Source: Trifolium pratense (Eukaryota; Streptophyta; Magnoliopsida; Fabales; Fabaceae). Taken from it: DNA of 64,000 nucleotides. A program made the translations under genes and the position numbers. A model generated the notes under the pieces. It did no database searches. It was not told the DNA's origin and saw only the letters and a list, made by a program, of their open reading frames with translations. The DNA lies in contig NC_060060.1 in the NCBI RefSeq assembly GCF_020283565.1, forward strand, positions 8,928,001 to 8,992,000, read 5' to 3'. The stretch's first letter is position 1. The number at the start of each line of letters is the position of its first letter. This document shows positions 49,806 through 60,993 of this stretch, piece by piece.

Positions 49806-49935
49806 TTCTCGTGAGTTTATCTCAGTTGGTAGAGATATCATACTATATGTATAGGAGTTCGGGTTCGAATTCGGGACACTCCACTTATTCACATTTAAGG
49901 TGAATTTTCTAGTCACTAGGCTACTTGACCAAAAA
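49806..49935 (+). mobile_element. tRNA-derived SINE, full copy
   Basis: A box (tatctcagttggtagaga), B box (gggttcgaattcggg), a tRNA-unrelated body (ttaaggtgaattttctagtc) and an A-rich tail. Related copies at 23030 and 40053. Confidence 0.75.
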
Positions 49936-50524
49936 AATAAATAAATAAACCCATTTTTTTGCTAAAAAAGTAAAATATTATTATGCACTCTGTATATATT
50001 TCATAATTTCCAAAATATAAGAACTTGTTAACCATCACATGTATGTATGCCAATATATAATTTTGATTATGAATATCTTTAATTGTTTATTAGTAAAAAT
50101 TATAAAAATTTGTTACTTTAAAATTGTGTACTTTTATTAGTAAAATATGTTATTTTTTCTTTAGAAGGTTGTCTATGTCCATTTCATTTAAATTATTTAA
50201 AAGGTTGTCTTTGTCTTTTTCAATTGTCTATGAGATTGATTTCATTTAGTTTATTTGATTATGAAAATACGATAAATGTTTAAGGATGTTGCATGAACAT
50301 AGTGAGATGGGAAGTACTCCCCATTCCCCGCCCAACAACACTCATAGATTTTCTCTCTCGTCTCCATCTCCCAAGACTTTGTAGGGACTTCATCAACAAA
50401 AAAGGTAAAACAAACAGGGGGAAATAAAAATCTATTTTTGAATATATAAGTACATAAAACCCTCAACGAGTACGGAATAGTTAACAGATTTTAGCATATT
50501 TCACACTACCAAAAAAAAAAACTA

Positions 50525-50812
50525 CTCCCTCCGGTCCTTATTATAAGAAACAATTTGGAAAAAACACACATACCAAGAAACCTTATCTTTCTTAATAAAA
50601 ATTCTAAAATTTTACAATCTATTCCAAAATTAACCTTGGTGTATTAATTTATCCTTAGGGAATATATCACTCTAATTAATGCATAACTTTGGATTGAATA
50701 CAATTTAATAAGGGTAAAAATGGAATTGTAAGAATAAATTTAATGATTGTTTCTTATAAAAAGGACCAATTTTTTTTTTCAAATTGTTTCTTATAAAAAG
50801 GACCGGAGGGAG
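50525..50812. mobile_element. Stowaway-type MITE
   Basis: ctccctccggtccttattat / ttataaaaaggaccggaggg ends with TA duplication at 50523-50524 and 50813-50814; 288 bp. Confidence 0.88.
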
Positions 50813-51312
50813 TATTATTTTATAGAACTTCTACGTTTATGTTGGTATTTTAAAAACACTCCCGTTTTTAAAATTGTATCATATCGAAACATAACAAATT
50901 TGTTTCCTCATATCTAAACACAAATAAATTGCCACGGGTGCTGTACAAATATTTAACATATAAAATATAAAAAAAATTTATAAAAATACTACATACGTCA
51001 AATAGTTTGTGTCATTTCGAATATTTTTAAAATATTAATATTAGTGTAGTATTTCTATAAAATATTTATTGTATTGTATTACATTTGTGTAGCGCCCGTT
51101 CCAGATTTTATATGCAAAAACCAGTTAAACTTTTCAAAACTTACGTGCGCGACAGAGATAATAAACGAAATTTTATATTTAAAATAGAAATATTTAATAG
51201 ACATATTACATTAATGTTGATATTTTAAAAATAATCACAAGTTTTGAAAACTTTATCATATTGAAACATAAAAATTTAAAGTGAAAACTTGCGTGCACGG
51301 GTCTTTTACTAG

Positions 51313-53290
51313 TTTAAACCTTAGTCAAAGACTAGGATTAATAGTGCTTCAATTAAACCGGAATATAATATTTAGCAAAAGTCCAGGACTAATAGTGCTT
51401 CAGTTGAACCGGAGTAAACTCACTATGTTCGATATAATAAATTACCAATAATATCACAAACTTGATTTTAAACTTTTAATATACTACATGTGTCCCTAAA
51501 TATATGATCGGACTCCGAATGAATAGATATATTATAATAAGAGTGTCGACGGAAACCTAGTTACTATGAAAGACCCGTGAAGTTTGACTTAAACTATCGA
51601 CATTGACTGAAAATTTTGAATTTTATCGATCTGACTGTTCAATATCACTTAATTGGACTGACAAATGATTGAGAATCAAAATTTTTACGATCGAACTCCT
51701 AATGCATAGACATATTGTAATAAGAGTGTCGACGGAAACCTAGATTTTATGAAAGTGCCGCAAAGTTTGACTAAAACTACCGACATTGACTGTGGATTTA
51801 GAATTTTATCAATCCAACCGTTCAATATCACCTAATTGGATTGACAAATGATTGAGAATATGAATTTTTACGATCGAACTCCAAATGCATAGACAGATTG
51901 TAATAAGAGTGTCAATGGAAACCTAGTTTCTATGAAAGGACCGTGAAGTTTGACTAAAACTACCAACATTACTACAGATTTTGAATTTTATCAATCCGAC
52001 CATTCAATATCATCTAATTAGACTGACAAACAATTGAAATTAGAATTTTTACAATCGAACTCCGAATGCAAAAACAGATTGCAATAAGAGTGTCGAATGA
52101 AACCTAGTTTATATGAAAGAGTTGTGAAGTTTGACTAAAACTACCGACATTGATTGCAGATTTCAAATTTTATCAATCCGACCGTTCAATATCACCTAAT
52201 TGGACTGACAAACGATTGAGAATCGGAATTTTTAAGATCAGACTACGAATGCATAGACAGCTTATAATAAGAGTGTCGATCGGACTCCAAATGTATAGTC
52301 AAAGTCTAAGATTAATAGTGTCTCAGTTGAATCAAAGTACAATCCTAAATAAAAATATACTTTATTTTTAAATTATACTCTATTTATTTAGTTTTTAAGT
52401 ATGTGTTTGGTTCTGAGTCAGAAAGAATTGATTTTGACAGAATTGAGTTTGATAGAATTGATTTTGGTTAAAAGCGAGTTGAACAAAATTGATTTATGTT
52501 TGGATACATCAATATAAAAGTGATTCTTAATATTTCATGTTGTTTGGATAGTTTGAGTCAAAATTGAGTTTGAATGTATAATTACCAAATTAGCCTTACA
52601 CATATGTATTTAAAATTAGATTTAATTTAATTTATATTGTATTAAAGGCCAAAAAAAATACTGTATTAAAGACCAACAAAATTATATTGTATTATTAAGT
52701 TTAATTATTTATGTTTCCGTCCAAAAAAAAGTTTAATTATTTATGTTCTTTTTGATTAAAATGCATAATGTATTATACTTGTAATTTTTTAATTAAAATG
52801 GTCAAACCATTTCTTATGGAAAGACATCAAAAAATACAATGGGCCTTTGGTCTTTGGAGCCCATCTCTTATTCTGTTTTGACCCGCAATATCATCCCTAA
52901 TCTTGGAGATCGTTAAGTCATTTTATATTTTATTTAGTAAAATTGTACTAGTCAATAACTAGGGTTAATAGTGCTTCAGTTGAGTGAGAGTATAATCTTA
53001 AGTCATTTTATATTTTATTTAGTAAAATTGTATTTTGTTTATATAATTTTTAAGTCATTAACTTTAGCCGAATTATAACCATGAGTCAAATACTAGGGTT
53101 AACAGTGCTTCAATTTCAACCGGAGTATAATATTCCGTCAAAGTCTAGGGTTAATAGTGTTTCAATCGAACCAGAGTACGATCTTACTTTATTTTTAAAT
53201 TTTACTTTATTTATATACTTTTTAATTCATTAACTTCAATTGAAGTTTAACTGTCCGTCAAAGACTATGGTTAATCGTGCTTTAAATGAT
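51313..53290 (-). repeat. Subterminal repeat array, right arm (inverted)
   Basis: Reverse-complement copies of the left-arm motif (agtcaaagactaggattaat, agtgcttcagttgaaccgga) at 51313-51420, 52300-52345, 52950-53010 and 53080-53285, with copies of the A-rich spacer in reverse (tataatttttaagtcattaa). Sparser than the left array and split by the 182-bp repeats and by other sequence at 52390-52920. Confidence 0.75.
51480..52290 (+). repeat. Five tandem copies of a ~182-bp repeat
   Basis: The landmark cga/gga-ctcc-aatg-ataga (gatcggactccgaatgaata and variants) recurs near 51507, 51689, 51871, 52052 and 52234, a regular 181-182-bp step. Each unit also holds gagtgtcgacggaaacctag and caatatcacctaattggact or variants. 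Homologous to 6280-6655. It interrupts the right subterminal array. Confidence 0.85.
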
Positions 53291-53608
53291 AACTCATTAA
53301 CTACAAATTGTAATAAAAACTCTAAAAATATATTAACTCATTATCTCCTTTGAATGATAAAATTGTAAGAATAATATTAACCGTCAACAAATTTAATACT
53401 ACCATCCAATTTCTTAATCTTTACGATTTTTTTAAAAAAAGTCTTATTTTTAAAAAGAAAAATACTATAATTTTATTTAATTAAATATACTACAACTATG
53501 TCATAATCAATTAATTCTAATACATATAGGCATGATTAAAATGTTAAAATCGTACAACACAGCTTAACAGAAATATGTGTATATGGTGTGTATAAGTTTA
53601 ACACGAAA

Positions 53609-53825
53609 AATTTGCCGCTAAGCTGGTAAGTGTTGTTGAATTATAGTCAAAGCCTTAAAGGTCCGCTGTTCGAATCTTGCTTGTGCAAGTAATGCAATTT
53701 TCTTTTCACTGTATTTTTATCAATATTGTTTAAAAAAATTTAATTTACAAAAATGCTTCCAAGAGGAATCGAACCCACGACATGTTGGCAACGGATTAAC
53801 ACATTTACCGCTGCGACATTTGAAT
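53609..53825. repeat. Two opposed tRNA-derived modules, right arm
   Basis: Plus strand: gccgctaagctggtaag (53614-53630) and tgttcgaatcttgc (53667-53680). Minus strand: gtcgcagcggtaaatg (53817-53802) and gtgggttcgattcctc (53778-53763). These mirror the left-arm modules in order and direction. Confidence 0.5.
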
Positions 53826-54780
53826 GTGTTATTAATATATTTGTGTCATATAATATTTATAAAGGTAACGTAAACATATTAATTATTAAATTAATCATCA
53901 TCTTCAACCTTCAGGCGGGTCACTCCGACCCGGTTTTAGACCCGCGTTGAAACAACCTCGATTCCAATAAACGCAGAAGCTTCAAATTATAACTTCAAAT
54001 AGATTTTGAATTTCTAGAATCGATTTTGGATGACAAATCTTTTTTTGGTTACACTTGAATGACAAATCTAAACATAGATATTTTTTACTTTTCACGGATG
54101 GAGAATGAAAGTTGTTCGCGTTTGGGGCTACAGATCCGGTAAAAAAGCGCAGATCTAGAACAATGGTAGTAATTTCCGAAAAATTTAATGTTAAGTTAAA
54201 GGGTGTTGTTGTTCAAAGAATGTTAAGTTAAGATTGTTGTTGTTCAAAGAAAATGGAGGATTTGAGTGGTGAATGATGAACACATGAAAAATGGAGAACA
54301 AAGATAATGAGCAAATTTGGACTTTAAAAAAATAAATTAAGAGTTAGATATTAGTTATATGATTTTATTTTTGAGAAAATATTAGTTATATGATTTAAAT
54401 CTAAATAAAATAAGTTTTAATTATTACAATAATTTTAACCAAAAGAAGGATTGATGTGCAATAAGTAAAACTTTACTTATAAAGACTCACCATAAACCTT
54501 CATAACACACTAAAGCTGATGTGGAATCAACTACATTTCTATTGGACAGTTGACCTGACTTCTTTTAAGAAGTGAGTTTTGTGACTTCTTCCTAGAAGCT
54601 CCCAATAGGTATTCGTAAAAAGAATATTTTAATCTAAAATAAGGTGAGTGCAAGAAGAGAGAGAGGATTCTTATGTGAGAAGTGGTACCTAATGGGTACT
54701 CAAATGTGTTTTGCTCTAATGGTAGTACCTAATAAGTATCATGAGTACCTAATAGATTGGAGATGGTCTAATGATGTCTT

Positions 54781-55483
54781 CTACAAATAAATGGTTGTTA
54801 TAAAATTGGCCTAACTCTATCCAGGCATACTCCTCAACGTAAAACTAGATTTCAATAATGGATACCATTGATTGAGGTATATAGTTCTTGAATTGGTTGC
54901 ACTTGCACCATATATAAATGGGGTCGGGTATTTAAGCAGTATGAACTAATTTTACCATATATCAATTCAATACATGAATATTCAATGGGATTTTCTAACC
55001 TGAGCAACATTGCACAGGATAAATAGTAGTTAATACCTTGTTTTTTGGGTTTTTCCGGATCTTATTAATGACTTAATCCTATTTTTTTATCTCTTTCTCC
55101 TATTTTTTCTCTCCTAATTTAATAAAGAGTAATTAATGTCTATTCTATCTCTCTTTCTCCCCTATTCAAAAAAAAAGAAAGAAAAGAATTAAGCAACAAA
55201 AGTAAAACCAAAACACAACCAGACATAACAAAACACCATAAAACAAACAAGTTCCTTCAACAAAATACTATCACCGTAGACAAACTTCATACAAAAGTGT
55301 CATTCTTTTTTGTTATAGTTTCATGGATTCAAATTTTGTTGTGCTTGATCTTCATTCTTCCTCTTCTTGGTGATTGTTGGTTGAATGTAATAGCAAATCA
55401 AAGTATTAACTTACTCTGATATAGCAACCATATGAGTATAAATGGGTGATTCTTTTTACTTGACATATTTTTTATAAATTTTA
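54781..55483. other. AT-rich spacer
   Basis: No gene or recognisable repeat. Confidence 0.4.
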
Positions 55484-55612
55484 GGGGGGTGTATTCAATT
55501 GGGATTTCAAAAGAATTTTAAAAGACTTTTTTATAATGAAAGAATTTTGTGGTATTCAATCAAGATTTATATGCAATGTAAATAAATCTTGTGGTATTCA
55601 ATTAAGTGAAGG
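55484..55612. mobile_element. One end of an unidentified transposon
   Basis: Starts aggggggtgtattcaattgg and repeats 'tggtattcaat(c/t)aag' twice; this looks like the terminus of a DNA transposon cut by the copia element that follows. The other half would lie beyond the window. Confidence 0.3.
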
Positions 55613-56668
55613 TGTGAAAACACAAGAAAGGGGGGGGTGGTTGAATTGTGTTTTAGCTACGTTAGCAGCGGATAAACAACACAAAAATAACGAGATCAGA
55701 GAGAGAGAAAGCACACAAGCAATTTATACTGGTTCCTCTCACAAAACGAGAGTAGTCCAGTCCCCTTGCACTTCCAAGGGAATTCACTATAATCACACAA
55801 GATTACAAATGCTCAAGCACACAAGCAAGAGACTTCACCACAATTCTTAAGCACACAAGCTTAAGACTTCTCACTTAAGCACACAAGCTTAAGACTACTC
55901 AAACTTACAAAGTAAATAGAGTTCGATGATTGAATACAACTGCTCTCAAGAGAACCTTAAAAATCAAATACAGTTAGTACAAAGTATTTGGACTAAGAGT
56001 TAAAAACACTAGTTCAGAGGTTCAGAGCTTGTATTCGCAAATGTGAAAATGTTGAGCGCGTGTTGTAATTGTTGTTGTTATCTTGCAAACCGATTCTTCT
56101 AGTATATATAGGACTAAGAAAGAGTCGTTGCAAAGATGACCGTTGTTGAAGATAACCTTTTGTCTTCAAGCAAGTTGTCTTGATGCAAATTGGTCGTTTC
56201 CAAAACAGAGTAAGAGTTTCAGTAACTTTGACCAAGTGCAGAGAAGACTTTCCTTATTCAGCTAAGAAGTCTGATAACCCACGTTCTCCATTGTGGACAG
56301 ACAAAATGTAAGTAGCTGTTCTGATCAAGGTTGAGAGGTCCTTTTCTTCATTGGTAAGAGAGTTGACCTTCAAATTCGAATCTTCACACAATCCAAGATA
56401 TACCTCAGAGTTTGATTCACTTCAGACTTTAGCAAGTTCTGATGTCTTCATCCTCTGATGCATGTAACTTCTGAAGATTCTTATCTTTTGAGTTCTTGCG
56501 AACTTCTGAGAACTTGTCTTCTGAGCTTTCTTCAGAGCTTGTCTGAAACTAAGTTCTGCACACTTAAAATAAATTTTTAGTACTTCCAATTGTATATTAA
56601 TACTTTGTTATCATCAAAACCTTAATAGATTTAGGGGCAAACATTTTTAAATCAATTTTGTTCCAACA
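55613..56668 (-). repeat. 3' LTR of the SIRE/Maximus-like element
   Basis: On the minus strand runs TGTTGGAACAAAATTG (56668) to CTTGTGTTTTCACA (55613). A TATA-like cctatatatac is at about 56113-56103. The partner LTR is outside the window, so the borders rest on TG..CA and the adjacent polypurine tract. Confidence 0.75.
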
Positions 56669-56682
56669 ATCTCCCCCTTTTT
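56669..56682 (-). other. Polypurine tract
   Basis: aaaaagggggagat on the minus strand, directly before the 3' LTR; primes plus-strand DNA synthesis in reverse transcription. Confidence 0.8.
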
Positions 56683-57219
56683 TATGATGACAAACATAAG
56701 TATTAATTGACAATTGTTGTTAAATTAACTTATCATGTTTCTCTTAGGTTTGTGAGGTTTGCAAGCTCCCCCTAAGATTGATACTCCATAAAGCCTTAGC
56801 TTTAAGTTTTATCCATGATATTTTAATTTAGTATAAGCTTAAGTAATTTTAATGTAAAATTAAAATCCATATTTTTCTTCAGAGTGAGAGGTTTCAAAGC
56901 TCTCCCCCTAAGTCTCATAAGGCTAAGTTAAAATTGCACTCTTAACTTATCCTTACTTATGAAATTTATTTTTAATTAAAACACTCAGTCTCCGCATAAA
57001 ATAATTAACAAGAATATTTTATAACAAATTGTAACAAACTTTAAACGTGGTTTCAGCTTTTTGAAACATATCAATTAATGCGTAACTACTCCCCCTTTTG
57101 TCATTATCAAAAAGTAATAGTAAAAAAAAATGAGAAAACCAAGACAGTCAAAGATAGGAATTGGTTGTTACGGAGGTGAAATTAATTTTCAAAAGATAAA
57201 ACCAAGGCGCCAAAGTGGC

Positions 57220-57227
57220 TATAAATA
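57220..57227 (+). promoter_or_regulatory. TATA box for the antisense ORF
   Basis: tataaata on the plus strand, 72 bp before the ATG at 57299. Confidence 0.5.
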
Positions 57228-57298
57228 GGTTCCGGTTGAACAACATTTTTCACACAAAAATCAATCTCAGTACGCAAAGAAAAGAAATTGAAAACATA

Positions 57299-57598
57299 AT
57301 GAAAAGATTCAGCGCACGCATCGCAGAATTTCGTAGGAGAAAAGAAGATGAGCGTGAAAGAGAAAACAAGAAGAATCAAGAAGAGGAAGACAAGAAGAAA
57401 CAGGAGGCAGAGATTATCATCATCTCTTCAGAGTCTGAGTCAGAAGAGGATGAAATAGACGCTGACTATGCTGAGTTCTTAGCAGGCTATGTTCCTGAGG
57501 AGGAACAAAGCGAAGAAGAAGACCCAGTGCCAATAGAAATATCCTCAGATGAATCGGAGAAGAAATCTGAGATTTCCTCTGAGACTTTATCTGATTAG
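57299..57598 (+). CDS. Antisense ORF in the retrotransposon 3' region
   Basis: 99 residues on the strand opposite to the element's genes, starting at MKRFSARIAEF. A basic N-terminus with Arg/Glu/Lys-rich helix (RRRKEDERERENKKNQEEED) leads to a Ser/Asp/Glu-rich tail (ISSESESEEDEIDAD). tataaata lies at 57220-57227, 72 bp before the ATG, and aatgaa at 57652-57657 follows the stop, so it looks like a small self-contained transcription unit. The frame is open 84 bp further upstream, but the TATA box overlaps that extension. Function unknown; chance ORF remains possible. Confidence 0.5.
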   Translation: MKRFSARIAEFRRRKEDERERENKKNQEEEDKKKQEAEIIIISSESESEEDEIDADYAEFLAGYVPEEEQSEEEDPVPIEISSDESEKKSEISSETLSD

Positions 57599-57868
57599 GA
57601 TTAGGTTTTCTTTTTCTTATGCTAATGTACTCAAGGCATTGTTAGCCAATTGAATGAAATTTTTTTAAAAAGTTCTGCTGTGTTTCTTTGTCTCCTTCTT
57701 TTGATATTTGTTTAGAAAATTGTAAAAAAAATAAACGAAAAATAAACCAAAATAAGCACAAAAAAAATAATCAAGAACATAATAAATAACGAACCAAGTG
57801 TACGATAGTTAACAAGATAAAACAAAAAAAAAAACTTTAAAACAAAAGCAAATAATGTGCATAGAATC

Positions 57869-60547
57869 CTAGGGTTTTTGGAGGAGGGCTATGATCATAT
57901 CAAATTTGTTGTTCAGAGTGTCCACTTTGTAATCCAGCTTATCCACCTTGGTTGCAAGAACTTGGTGTTCGGACCTCTGCTCTTCAATAGCTTGCTCCAA
58001 GACCCTCAGATGATCCACATTTGCTTCCATAGGAGCTTTTCCTTTATCAGATGAAGATTCACCATCCTCTGAATAATCAATCATAAGCACTTGTTCCTCT
58101 ATCATAGGCACTTGTTCTTGAGTGAGCAATGCAGTCTCTTGAGCGATCCTCTCAGTTTCTATCCTCTGATCCTCTAAGCACTTGAACAATTTGGAGTTCA
58201 CCCAGAAGTTGTTGAGCACATGCAGAAGCATATCATCAGCAGCTTGCCTTGCAGATAAAGCTGCAGCCTTAGAGATCTCAGCTTCTTCATGATTAAACAT
58301 GGTCAATCTCTTCAGACTAGCTCTAGCAAGAAAATCCCTCAGCAGACTTACAACCTCCATGTCCCGTATACCAATCTCAGCTTTGATGTCCTTCCCAACC
58401 ATATCCAGAGCATCACAAATCTTGGCCTTGATAGCAGAAACCTCAACATCCACATCAGACAGACACACTAAGAACCTGTTCTTAAGTTTAGACAACCTTA
58501 AAAGATCATCATAAAGCTGATTGGATATGCTTCCAAAAGGGTCAGATGTTGTGGGATAGGTAAAAGGGATTGTGTAAACCTTGGATGATTCAGAAGCAGA
58601 GTTGGTATTATGAACAACAGTTACTTCTGAAGGACAAGGAACACAAGTGTGAACACGTTCAGGAGATACATGTTCAGCACTTGAGGTTGGGTTTGGTTCA
58701 GAATTTTGTTCAGAGTTTGTGGGTTCAGAAGTTGGTTCAGGAGATTTGATAGGAGAGGTTTGTTTGGGTTGTTCTGTGGGAGAGTGTATGGGTTCAGGAG
58801 ATATTTCTGGTTGTGGATCAGATGATTGTTTGGCAGATGTTTCTATTTGTGGTTGAGTTTGTGGTGATGGTGATTTTGGTTTGGTGGTTTCGTGAGAGAA
58901 AGGGTGATTGTTTAGAGAGTCAGGGCTAAGATGTTTTTCTAGTTCATGAAGGGGATCTTCAGAAAGAACTTGTTTGTCCATCTGCTGAGACTTATCAGAA
59001 GAGGTAAGTTTTGAAAGATTTTTCTTACCTTCTTTGATCAGCTCATCAGTTGAACAAATTTGTTCCTCTGAGTCTGAAATATTGATGGGGTTAGGGTGAA
59101 TGGTTCTAAGAGGTTTGGTGAAACCTAATCCAATTTCAGCTTCATTAAAAGAGATCTTAGGAGTCTTACCTTTTGAAACAGGAACTTGTTTCTTTCTCAG
59201 CCTATCAGCAAAAGTTTCCTCATCAGAGCGTGTCTCTTCTGAATCATCTTCATCATCATCCAGCTTAAGTTTCCTCTTAGGAGCTCTAGAGGATTCCTCA
59301 GCAACCTTTTCAGCAGGTGCTTCATGCTTCTTCTTTGTTCTTTATTCAGCAACAGCTTGCTCTACCTTGATTTTCTTCTGAGCAAGAAGATCTGGCTGAA
59401 CTTGTTCCTCTTGAGTTTCAGCCTTTCTTTTGGACTTCCTCTGCCTAGGTTTGTACAAACTGACAATTGGCTCATTTGGTACCATTTCCCTAGTAACATT
59501 ATATCCTTCTCCCTTAAGCCTTTCCAAGTAGTTCTGAATTACTTCTTCACAGTCCAATTCAGAAACTATTGGATAACCACCTACATAAAAGGGATCTTCT
59601 GTGCGTACCTGGAAATCTTGTGAAGGTTGAACCACCTTAGTGTTGATGAGATGCATTTTGGCTAAGAAGTTTGCAGTCAGAACTTCTGGCATAATCTTAT
59701 TCTCAACAAGTTCTGGATAAAACTTCTGAAGCTGCTTTACGATTCTCCCTTGAAAAAGTAAGTCAGACAGCAATCTAGGATGAACAATGGTTGTTCTCCT
59801 CTGAGACTTGCTGAAGAAAATAGCTTCACATACCCTTTCAAATAGGTAATCTCCCAGATTAACCTTTCTATCAGTCAGAAGAAAATAAATCAAATGACGA
59901 TGAGGCCAAGAGATTGTATCAGTACCACCTAATCTTGGACAGATAGATGATATGATTATTTTAAACAAAACCCTGCACTCATCAGTCATTCCCTTGACTT
60001 TACCCTTTAGCTTCAATTCGGTAAACATCCTGTGCAGAAGATCTTCTCTGAATCTAGTATCCTTTTCAAAATTGTCCAAAATCATACCAGAGTTTGTCAA
60101 CCCAAGTAGAGCGTTGAAGTGAACCTTTAAGAAGGTGAGATTTATGCCGCAGACGTTAGACTTAATCTGAGTACAAGTAAACTCAAGAAGACCCATCTCC
60201 TTTCTAGATTTTCCTTTCAGACTTGGATTTCTTTCAATAGCTAGGAGTTCTTCTTGCTTTGCTTCGACCTTGGTGAAGACCTTAGCTTTCATCCAGAAAT
60301 GCCTAAGGAGATCTGGATAGATTGGACCGTTCAACATCTCAAAATACATGTCCCAACCTTGAGAAGTGAAGTATGGTTTAACATCATACCCATTAGCTTT
60401 CAAGCTATTGAAATCGACCATCTTCTTAGGCAAAAGAGTTAAAAGCGATTCTGAGAATTCCATCTTGTTCCCAACATATTCCATGTTCTTGAAGATGAAA
60501 GGTGGAATAGTGATAGGATTCGTTGAAGTTGAAGTTGAAGCAGACAT
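57869..60547 (-). pseudogene. env-position ORF of the SIRE/Maximus-like element
   Basis: One frame from ATG 60547 to the stop at 57869, interrupted by a single TAA at 59344-59342. The first 401 residues resemble the 'putative plant transposon protein' domain common in this lineage (MEYVGNKMEF, WPHRHLIYFLLTDRKVNLGD). After the stop come a Lys-rich segment, a Pro/Ser/Glu-rich linker (58980-58600) and a coiled-coil-rich C-terminus (EEQRSEHQVLATKVDKLDYK). I see no signal peptide or convincing membrane segment, so envelope function is not supported; 'env-like' here refers to position only. Confidence 0.75.
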
Positions 60548-60993
60548 GATAAAGGTTTAGGTTAGGGTTGATGCTAACGAGAGAGAAAGAAAGTTTTGTT
60601 GGAGGTTTAGAGAGATGAAAAGTGTATGTTGTGAGAGTGAAAAGTGTGCAAGTGTATTGTGTAAGTTTATTTAAATGCGTATAGTTAACACAAAAATGGC
60701 AAACATGGGAAGTTACGCTTATTGACAAAAATTTGAATACTAAAAGTCATCATAAACCACCCACTACCTGACACACATAAGCCACGTGTAAAAAATTACT
60801 TGGTAACTGCCATCTTAGTGAACAACTGTTCAGTAGCGAATATTTAACGTTTTCCACTTAGATAGGTCAGAGCCTCTGAGTTGAAAAGATTCTATCAGGG
60901 TCAAGTACTTCAGAGCTTTTGTATTCAGATGTTCTGAAGCAGAAGTTCTGATGTACACAACCTCTTACACCTTAGAAGCCAAAAACAAATTTT

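Larger units (their letters stand above)
48903..51312 (+). mobile_element. Possible Helitron at the centre of the inverted repeat
   Basis: 3' end gcgtgcacgggtcttttactag followed by T (CTAG 51309-51312) matches Helitron ends; the sequence right after it is right-arm array. The 5' candidate tctataaaacat (48903) abuts the end of the left array. The 5' flank is T rather than A and the hairpin's other half is not clear, so tentative. It contains two SINEs and a Stowaway MITE. Confidence 0.45.

Noticed and set aside
53614..53680. Possible functional tRNA gene
   Set aside because: A and B boxes are present but I could not form a full cloverleaf; treated as tRNA-derived.
58299..58514. Plus-strand frames opposite the env-position ORF
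   Set aside because: Mirror frames of the real minus-strand frame; no TATA or signals, unlike 57299-57598.
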